A DNA stretch of 14,509 nucleotides from the NCBI GenBank assembly GCA_947174965.1, contig CAMWKY010000019.1, forward strand, positions 1-14,509, written 5' to 3'. Below are positions 6,308-12,017 of this stretch, piece by piece (position 1 is the stretch's first letter; every line of letters begins with the position of its first letter). Source of the stretch: an uncultured Ruminococcus sp. GTDB lineage: Bacteria; Bacillota; Clostridia; Oscillospirales; Ruminococcaceae. Both the position numbers and the translations under genes were made by a program. Below the pieces are notes generated by a model, which had not been told where the DNA came from, did not search any database, and saw only the letters and a program-made list of their open reading frames with translations.

Positions 6308-8272
6308 TTATCGTATCTTTGCACCGACAGGAATATTGTCATCAACAAAAATAACTTTCACGCCGTCAGGGGTATCAGCTGCACAAATCATGCCGAAACT
6401 TTCAACTCCACGAAGTTTTACAGGCTTGAGATTTGCAATAAGCTGAATCTTCTTTCCGACTAAATCTTTTGGAGTGTAATATTGTGCAATACCTGAAACA
6501 ACCTGTCGTCCGCCCATACCATCATCAAGCTGTAAGCAGAGAAGCTTGTCAGATTTTTTGACTTTTTCAGCAGAAATAATCTTTGCTACACGGATTTCAA
6601 CTTTTGCAAAATCATCAATTGTAATTTCGGGAGCAAGTTCAATTTCTTTTGATTCGCCCTTTTCCTCTGCTGAAAGTTCTGACTGTGCATTTTCCATATT
6701 TTTCTTGATTATGGAGTTAAGTTCTTCAATTTCCTTTTCAACGTCGATACGTGGGAAAAGTATTTCACCCTTGTGTACAGTTACATTTTCAGGAAGTACG
6801 CCGAATGCTGAAAGCTTGCCGTATTCAACGTCGGATTCAGATGCGCCAATCTGCTCCCATACTTTCGGCATTGTTGTCGGCATAAACGGACTAAGAAGTG
6901 CGGAAATGATTCTGATAGCTTCAAGAAGATTATATAAAACAGTTGCAAGTTTTGCTTTCTTTGATTCGTCCTTGCCGAGTTTCCAAGGCTCTGTTTCGTC
7001 AATATACTTGTTTGCACGGTCAACTGCCTTGAAAATTTCTTCAAGAGCCTGCTTGATTTTAGTTTCGTCCATATATTTTTCAACTTCAAAGAATACACTT
7101 ACAACAGTGGACTTAAATTCTTCATCAAGTGCATCTGCTTCACGCTCTGTCGGAAGTGTACCGCCAAAGTATTTGTCAGCCATTGCAACAGTACGTGATA
7201 CAAGATTTCCAAAACCATTGGCAAGGTCAGCATTTATTCTGTTAATCATTATTTCATTTGAAAATGAACTGTCCGCACCAAGTGCCATTTCACGCAAAAT
7301 ATGGTATCTGATAGCATCACAGCCATATCTTTCGCCAAGTACAAAAGGGTCAACAACATTTCCAAGAGATTTACTCATTTTTTCGCCGTTGAACGTAATC
7401 CAGCCATGTACAGCGAGATGCTTTGGCATAGGCAAATCAAGAGCCATAAGAATTGCAGGCCATATGATAGCATGGAATCTCATAATATCCTTTGCAACCA
7501 TATGAACATCGGCACTCCAGAACTTATCAAAATCGTTATATTTATCATTCATGTAGCCAAGTGCTGAAATGTAGTTTGAAAGTGCATCAATCCATACGTA
7601 CACAACATGACCCTCATCAAATGTTACAGGAACGCCCCATTTGAAAGTTGTACGTGATACACATAAATCCTCAAGACCAGGCTTTATAAAATTGTTTACA
7701 AGTTCTGTTGCACGTGTTTTCGGACGAAGATAGTCTGTTTCTGTAAGAAGTTTTTCGATACGTTCAGCAAACGGAAACATCTTAAAGAAATAAGCTTCTT
7801 CTTTTGCGAAAGTGACAGGGCGGTGACATTCAGGACAACAGCCGTTTTCGTCAAGTTGTGAATCAGTCCAGAAACTTTCACATGGAGTACAGTATTTTCC
7901 CGAATATTCGCCTTTGTAGATGTAGCCTTTATCATAAAGAGCTTTGAAAATCTTCTGTACTGTTTCAATGTGGTAATCATCAGTTGTGCGGATATATCTG
8001 TCATAATCAATATTCATGTATTTCCAAAGTTTCTTGAATGTTTCAACAACTTCATCAACAAATTCTTTAGGCGTAACACCTTTTTCATAAGCTTTCTGCT
8101 CAATTTTAAGACCGTGTTCGTCTGTACCTGTAAGGAACATTACGTCATAACCCTGCATTCGCTTGAAACGGGCGATAGAATCGCAGGCTACTGTTGTATA
8201 GCAGTGTCCAATGTGCGGATTGCCTGACGGATAATAAATAGGAGTTGTAATATAAAAGGGTTTTTTTGACAT
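6308..8272 (-). CDS. metG: Methionyl-tRNA synthetase
   Basis: It charges tRNA-Met and initiator tRNA with methionine in the cytoplasm. The product is 654 residues. The class I catalytic core has HIGH at 20-23 and KMSKS at 298-302. A zinc-knuckle insertion carries C128-x2-C131 and C146-x2-C149. The anticodon-binding helical domain follows (about 340-510). A C-terminal EMAP/Arc1p-type tRNA-binding OB-fold (about 553-654, with VEIRVAKI and KLRGVESFGMI) is fused on, joined by a charged Glu/Lys-rich linker. This is the common long bacterial architecture. The start at 8272 has GGAGAG at 8283-8278 and gives the normal N-terminus (FYITTPIYYPSG). It is transcribed alone from its own promoter with a short leader, and no T-box or S-box is seen. 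Confidence 0.98.
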   Translation of the reverse strand: MSKKPFYITTPIYYPSGNPHIGHCYTTVACDSIARFKRMQGYDVMFLTGTDEHGLKIEQKAYEKGVTPKEFVDEVVETFKKLWKYMNIDYDRYIRTTDDYHIETVQKIFKALYDKGYIYKGEYSGKYCTPCESFWTDSQLDENGCCPECHRPVTFAKEEAYFFKMFPFAERIEKLLTETDYLRPKTRATELVNNFIKPGLEDLCVSRTTFKWGVPVTFDEGHVVYVWIDALSNYISALGYMNDKYNDFDKFWSADVHMVAKDIMRFHAIIWPAILMALDLPMPKHLAVHGWITFNGEKMSKSLGNVVDPFVLGERYGCDAIRYHILREMALGADSSFSNEIMINRINADLANGFGNLVSRTVAMADKYFGGTLPTEREADALDEEFKSTVVSVFFEVEKYMDETKIKQALEEIFKAVDRANKYIDETEPWKLGKDESKKAKLATVLYNLLEAIRIISALLSPFMPTTMPKVWEQIGASESDVEYGKLSAFGVLPENVTVHKGEILFPRIDVEKEIEELNSIIKKNMENAQSELSAEEKGESKEIELAPEITIDDFAKVEIRVAKIISAEKVKKSDKLLCLQLDDGMGGRQVVSGIAQYYTPKDLVGKKIQLIANLKPVKLRGVESFGMICAADTPDGVKVIFVDDNIPVGAKIR

Positions 8273-8325
8273 AAAATCTCTCCAATCATAATATATTAGC
8301 TTGCAAGTGAAACAGGCTCATTGAT

Positions 8326-8354
8326 ATTATAACATAAAATTTCCTGTTTGTCCA
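8326..8354 (-). promoter_or_regulatory. metG promoter
   Basis: On the minus strand TGGACA (8354-8349) and TATAAT (8331-8326) are 17 bases apart, with TGT before the -10. The predicted leader of about 45-50 bases contains the palindrome CTTGCAAG (8300-8307) and no larger structure. Confidence 0.85.
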
Positions 8355-8373
8355 TTGTTTTTTCAAAAAAATA

Positions 8374-8402
8374 TTGACTTATTTGCAAAAATAGGGTATT
8401 AT
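8374..8402 (+). promoter_or_regulatory. Promoter of the lysozyme-manA-kinase operon
   Basis: TTGACT (8374-8379) and TATTAT (8397-8402) are 17 bases apart. The -35 lies 19 bases from the metG -35 on the other strand, so the two promoters are back to back. The surrounding 14-mer ATATTGACTTATTT (8371-8384) is identical to the one around the serC -35. It is the only clear promoter for the four genes up to the terminator at 11384-11435. Confidence 0.85.
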
Positions 8403-8432
8403 ATATATGTATGAACAATAGAGGAGAATTTA

Positions 8433-9152
8433 ATGAATAACAAAAAACAAACTTTCTTTTCTGTCGCTGGCTGTATTATGACGGCAGTAACAGTTTTTTT
8501 CGGTGCTGTATTTTCAACCGCTTCACCAAGCAAAACAAAATATCCTGTTTTTGGTGTGGACGTTTCAAACTATCAGGGGAAAATTGACTGGAAAAGAATT
8601 GAGGAACAAGGTGTAAAATTTGCATTTATCAAAGCTACAGAGGGAAGCGGTCATGTTGACGAATCAGTAAAATTCAATCTTGAAAATATTGCTGAAACTG
8701 CTATTCGCAAATCATGCTATCACTTTTTCAGCTTTGACAGTGCAGGCGAAACACAAGCAGAAAATTTCATATCAGCAGTTGACAAGGATAAAATAGATAT
8801 GCCGCCTGTTGTTGATATTGAATACTACGGAGACAAACATCAAAACAAGCCGACAAGTGAGGAAGCAAAAAAAATACTGACTCCACTGCTTGAAATGCTC
8901 GAAGATTATTACGGTACAAAGCCGATAATATATACTACTTTGCCTGTTTATTACAGATACATTCACGAAAATTTCAGCGATTATCCATTGTGGATTCGCT
9001 GTACTCAACTTGAGCCTGATTTATTTAACTGGGACTTCTGGCAATACAGCGACTGCGGAACGCTTGACGGTTACAACGGAAATGAGCCTTGTATTGATTA
9101 TAATGTTTTTTATGGAACAATGGAGGAATTTGAGAAATACTATGATATTTAA
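8433..9152 (+). CDS. GH25 family lysozyme (N-acetylmuramidase), secreted or membrane-anchored
   Basis: The GH25 fold hydrolyses the beta-1,4 bond between N-acetylmuramic acid and N-acetylglucosamine in peptidoglycan. The product is 239 residues. A short basic N-terminus (MNNKK) and a hydrophobic stretch at about 8-30 form a signal peptide or signal anchor, with possible cleavage after STA at 28-30. The GH25 domain fills the rest: GVDVSNYQG (D43), KATEG at 68-71, VVDIE with the acidic pair D128/E130, and the C-terminal WQYS...CIDYNVF. The active-site acids are present. No cell-wall-binding repeats or SH3 domains are attached, so it is a minimal form. GAGGAG at 8421-8426 supports the start. Its end overlaps the manA start by 11 bases, placing a wall hydrolase in one operon with cytoplasmic sugar enzymes. 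It could serve wall remodelling or attack on other bacteria. Confidence 0.93.
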   Translation: MNNKKQTFFSVAGCIMTAVTVFFGAVFSTASPSKTKYPVFGVDVSNYQGKIDWKRIEEQGVKFAFIKATEGSGHVDESVKFNLENIAETAIRKSCYHFFSFDSAGETQAENFISAVDKDKIDMPPVVDIEYYGDKHQNKPTSEEAKKILTPLLEMLEDYYGTKPIIYTTLPVYYRYIHENFSDYPLWIRCTQLEPDLFNWDFWQYSDCGTLDGYNGNEPCIDYNVFYGTMEEFEKYYDI

Positions 9153-10089
9153 GTTAAAATCATCAGTCAAGGACTATATATGGGGCGGTACTAAACTTCG
9201 TGACGAATACGGAAAAACAGGCGAATATGAAAGAATTGCTGAAAGCTGGGAGTTAAGCTGTCACCACGACGGACTGAGCATAATAGAGGGAATAAATGTT
9301 CCGCTTGTGGAATATCTTGCTAAGCACCCTGAAGCTATGGGCGAAAACTGTAAAAAATTCGACGATTTCCCTATACTGATTAAACTCATTGATGCAAAGG
9401 ACAATCTTTCTGTACAGGTTCACCCGAATGAAAAGTATGCTATCGAACACGAGGGCGAACATGGCAAGACTGAAATGTGGTATATAATCGACTGCGAGCC
9501 TGATTCGTCAATTATTTATGGTTTCAAAGATAAAATCACTAAAAAAGAGTTCAGACAAGCTATTAAAAATGACACACTCTTTGACAAGCTGAATATTGTA
9601 CCCGTGCATAAAGGCGACGTTTTCACGATTAAAGCAGGTATGCTCCATGCAATCGGCAAGGGAATTTTACTTGCGGAGATTCAACAGAGTTCAAATGTAA
9701 CTTATCGTGTGTATGATTATGGCAGAAACAGGGAACTTCACATAGACAAGGCTATTGATGTTGCAAGACTTACACCAACTCCACCAACTCCAATAAAACC
9801 AGTTGAAAATATAAAAAACAGCTATGCTGATGATTATAAAATTATAAACAGCAAATATTTCAAGGTTTTTCTTGAACATGGCAACACAAAATATATATCA
9901 TTTCACATTCCGAAAAAATCATCATTCACCCATGTTCTTGTAATTGAGGGTAATGGCATAATACAGGCAGATTACTGCACAAGTGAAACGAAGATTATAA
10001 AAATAAAAAAGGGTGACAGCTTTTTTATTTCGGCAGGAAGTGACTGGGGAATTTTAGGAAATTGCAGTATAATTTATACTGTTATATAA
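9142..10089 (+). CDS. manA: Mannose-6-phosphate isomerase, type I (class of B. subtilis ManA)
   Basis: This zinc enzyme interconverts mannose-6-phosphate and fructose-6-phosphate, linking mannose use or mannosyl-glycan synthesis to glycolysis. The product is 315 residues, typical of the short firmicute type. Likely zinc ligands are Q92 and H94 (VQVHPNEKYA), E111 (KTEMWYII) and H169 (MLHAIGKG). The YRVYDYGR motif at 188-195 carries the conserved Arg. The start at 9142 lies inside the end of the lysozyme gene and gives the expected IFKLKSSVKDYIWGG N-terminus. The nearest GGAGG (9122-9126) is 15 bases away, farther than usual, with only GAG at 9132-9134 closer. Translation may therefore depend on ribosomes finishing the lysozyme gene. 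A more upstream in-frame start at 9010 would add about 44 non-family residues and is rejected. Confidence 0.95.
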   Translation: MIFKLKSSVKDYIWGGTKLRDEYGKTGEYERIAESWELSCHHDGLSIIEGINVPLVEYLAKHPEAMGENCKKFDDFPILIKLIDAKDNLSVQVHPNEKYAIEHEGEHGKTEMWYIIDCEPDSSIIYGFKDKITKKEFRQAIKNDTLFDKLNIVPVHKGDVFTIKAGMLHAIGKGILLAEIQQSSNVTYRVYDYGRNRELHIDKAIDVARLTPTPPTPIKPVENIKNSYADDYKIINSKYFKVFLEHGNTKYISFHIPKKSSFTHVLVIEGNGIIQADYCTSETKIIKIKKGDSFFISAGSDWGILGNCSIIYTVI

Positions 10090-10112
10090 ATAAAAAAACG
10101 GAGGAAATTTTT

Positions 10113-11069
10113 ATGAAATACTATGTAGGAATCGACTTAGGCGGTACAAATATTGTTGCAGGTGTTGTTGATGAAAACTACAATATCATTGCAAAGGCAA
10201 GCACAAAGACAAACTGCCCACGTCCCGAAAAGGAAATTGCTGACGATATGGCAAAAATGGCTTTACAGGCTGTTGCAAATGCAAATCTCACAATTGAACA
10301 GATTGAGTGGGTAGGAATTGGCACACCCGGTATTGCAAACAGTTCAACAGGTATTATTGAATTTGCTGGAAATCTTGGATTCAACAACACTCCTATGGTA
10401 AAGTACATTCAGGAGACTATTGACAAACCTGTATTTATTGAAAATGACGCTAATGCTGCTGCTTACGGTGAATATGTTGCAGGTTCTGCAAAAGGTGCAA
10501 AAAATGCTGTATGTATCACACTTGGAACAGGTGTCGGCGGTGGAATTATCGTTGACGGAAAAATCTATGCAGGCTCAAACTTTGCAGGTGCAGAAATCGG
10601 ACATACTGTTATCGAAGTTGACGGCGCACAGTGTTCATGCGGACGTAAAGGCTGTTTTGAGGCTTATTCTTCTGCAACAGGTCTTATCCGTATGACGAAA
10701 GAAGCAATCGCTGAACACCCTGACTGCAAAATGGCTGAAATGGCAAAAGAAAAGGGCAAGGTTACAGCACGTACTTCATTTGACTGCATGAGAGCTGGCG
10801 ACAAGTATGCTAAAGCTGTTGTTGACAAGTACATAAAGTATCTCGCAGCAGGTATTACAAATACAATCAATATCTTCCAGCCTGATGTACTTTGTATCGG
10901 CGGTGGCGTATGTAATGAGGGCGACCCGTTGCTTCTCCCTATGAAAGAACTTGTTGAGAAAGAAAACTTTGCAAGAAATTCAGCTAAGAAAACAGAAATT
11001 GTTATTGCTAAACTTGGCAATGATGCTGGAATTATCGGTGCGGCTTTCTTAGGTAAGGCTAATGAATAA
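10113..11069 (+). CDS. glk: ROK-family sugar kinase, probable glucokinase
   Basis: It phosphorylates a hexose with ATP, most likely glucose to glucose-6-phosphate. The product is 318 residues, the length of firmicute ROK glucokinases. Landmarks are the N-terminal phosphate loop DLGGT (8-12), catalytic Asp112 in ENDANAAAYGE, LGTGVGGG near 137-144, AEIGH with H164, and the zinc-binding C-x-C-x4-C (Cys174, Cys176 and Cys181 in CSCGRKGC). There is no N-terminal helix-turn-helix, so it is an enzyme rather than a ROK repressor. CGGAGG at 10099-10104 sits 8 bases before the ATG. It follows manA by 23 bases and overlaps the next gene by 8 bases. Substrate is not readable from sequence: ROK kinases also take mannose, fructose, N-acetylglucosamine or N-acetylmannosamine, and the lysozyme/manA context keeps those options open. 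Confidence 0.92.
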   Translation: MKYYVGIDLGGTNIVAGVVDENYNIIAKASTKTNCPRPEKEIADDMAKMALQAVANANLTIEQIEWVGIGTPGIANSSTGIIEFAGNLGFNNTPMVKYIQETIDKPVFIENDANAAAYGEYVAGSAKGAKNAVCITLGTGVGGGIIVDGKIYAGSNFAGAEIGHTVIEVDGAQCSCGRKGCFEAYSSATGLIRMTKEAIAEHPDCKMAEMAKEKGKVTARTSFDCMRAGDKYAKAVVDKYIKYLAAGITNTINIFQPDVLCIGGGVCNEGDPLLLPMKELVEKENFARNSAKKTEIVIAKLGNDAGIIGAAFLGKANE

Positions 11070-11376
11070 TAAAAATTCTGTAATGACTATTCATGCAGAA
11101 CGTGACAGCGTATGTATGGGCGATGACTGCAATGCACCCAATGCAAGAGAACTTCCATATAGTTCTGACGAACATATCTCGGCATTTCTTATAAATACGG
11201 TAGCAAAATATGTGCCTAATGTAACTAATTCCACATGGGTTATTATTTCAGGTACAGGTGAAGAAGTCGGCTGTATTATATTTGACAAAAACAGTAAAGT
11301 CAACTGTACGCTTACAACCAAAAGAGATATTTATGTCTATGAATTAGGCTGTTCTATATTCTGTAGACTAAAATAA
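11062..11376 (+). CDS. Unrecognised 104-residue protein at the end of the sugar operon
   Basis: I do not recognise a family. The product has no signal peptide or membrane segment, so it is probably cytoplasmic. Six cysteines are spread along it (18, 23, 71, 82, 97, 101), with C-x4-C near the N-terminus in CMGDDC and C-x3-C near the C-terminus in CSIFC. This could mean metal binding, but no classic finger is formed. The middle and end look beta-rich (WVIISGTGEEVGCIIFD, IYVYELGCSIFC). The start at 11062 overlaps the kinase gene by 8 bases and has AGG/AAGG just upstream. A second in-frame ATG at 11083 has no ribosome-binding site. It is the last gene before the terminator at 11384-11435. Co-translation with the kinase suggests a linked role, but no function can be assigned. 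Confidence 0.78.
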   Translation: MNNKNSVMTIHAERDSVCMGDDCNAPNARELPYSSDEHISAFLINTVAKYVPNVTNSTWVIISGTGEEVGCIIFDKNSKVNCTLTTKRDIYVYELGCSIFCRLK

Positions 11377-11383
11377 AAATTAG

Positions 11384-11435
11384 GCTATATGCACAAAAAT
11401 TCGTTGTGAAATTTGTGCATATAGCTATTTTTTTT
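11384..11435 (+). terminator. Strong intrinsic terminator of the lysozyme-manA-kinase operon
   Basis: A perfect 14-bp stem (GCTATATGCACAAA at 11384-11397, TTTGTGCATATAGC at 11412-11425) has a 14-base loop, in which TTC and GAA can pair further. It is followed by TA and eight Ts (11428-11435). It lies 7 bases after the last stop codon and separates this operon from the sigma-factor genes. Confidence 0.93.
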
Positions 11436-11502
11436 ATCCATGCAACAATTCTGCATTTTTTTTACACTATATTTATGAATCGATTTAAAGGAGGGATTTC
11501 AT

Positions 11503-12003
11503 ATGACTGATTTCTCCGCAGATGTAAAACTTGCAATGAACGGCAATACAAAAGCATTTGCAAGGCTTTACTCTCTTGTATACAAGGATTTATACCATAT
11601 AGCACTCTATAGTCTTAGAAGTCCGCATGATGCTTGTGATGTAGTGAGCGATACTGTTCTTGACGCTTTCTGCACCATACATAAATTAAGGGACGAAAAA
11701 GCATTCAGAAACTGGATTATGCGTATACTTTCAGCAAAAATCAAACAGAAACAGCGTGACTATTTCAGCGATACAACAGTACTTACAGATGAAAACGAGC
11801 CTGAAAATGAGTTTGATTTTGAAAATCTTGAACTAAAAGAAGCTATGGAAAAACTTGACCCGCAAGACCGCCTGATATTATCACTATCAGCAATAGACGG
11901 CTATACAAGTGAGGAAATTTCTCAAATCTGCGATATAAATGCAAACACAATACGTTCAAGAATAGCACGCATAAAAAAGCGGTTAAGACTTGAATTATCC
12001 TGA
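11503..12003 (+). CDS. ECF-type RNA polymerase sigma factor
   Basis: The product is 166 residues, the size of extracytoplasmic-function sigma factors with only regions 2 and 4. Region 2 spans about 9-80: a core-binding helix around FARLYSLVYKDLYHIAL, then DACDVVSDTVLDAF, then the -10-reading part around FRNWIMRILSAKIKQKQR. An acidic linker (about 91-110) follows. Region 4 spans about 111-162, with the helix-turn-helix GYTSEEISQICDINANTIRSRI. There is no region 1 or 3 and no extra C-terminal domain. AAAGGAGGG at 11488-11495 gives a very strong ribosome-binding site. The gene directly downstream (14-base gap) encodes a membrane protein with a cytoplasmic N-terminus, the usual layout for an ECF sigma with its anti-sigma. 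The sigma's own target promoter could not be defined. Confidence 0.93.
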   Translation: MTDFSADVKLAMNGNTKAFARLYSLVYKDLYHIALYSLRSPHDACDVVSDTVLDAFCTIHKLRDEKAFRNWIMRILSAKIKQKQRDYFSDTTVLTDENEPENEFDFENLELKEAMEKLDPQDRLILSLSAIDGYTSEEISQICDINANTIRSRIARIKKRLRLELS

Positions 12004-12017
12004 AAGGAGAATATCTC

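Noticed and set aside
6546..7505. Long plus-strand open frame (319 codons) opposite metG
   Set aside because: It is antisense to the conserved metG coding sequence. Its Ser/Ile-rich composition is typical of a shadow frame and no ribosome-binding site or family motif is visible.
8273..8325. T-box or SAM riboswitch in the metG leader
   Set aside because: The leader predicted from the promoter is only about 45-50 bases and contains just an 8-base palindrome (CTTGCAAG, 8300-8307).
9010..9141. Longer manA start inside the lysozyme gene
   Set aside because: It would add about 44 residues with no match to the family and overlap the lysozyme frame by 140 bases. The 9142 start gives the canonical N-terminus.
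11436..11487. ECF-type autoregulated promoter upstream of the sigma gene (TGCAACA at 11441-11447)
   Set aside because: An AAC-containing -35-like element is present, but no CGT-type -10 is found 16-17 bases downstream and no convincing vegetative promoter fits either. It cannot be called from one sequence.
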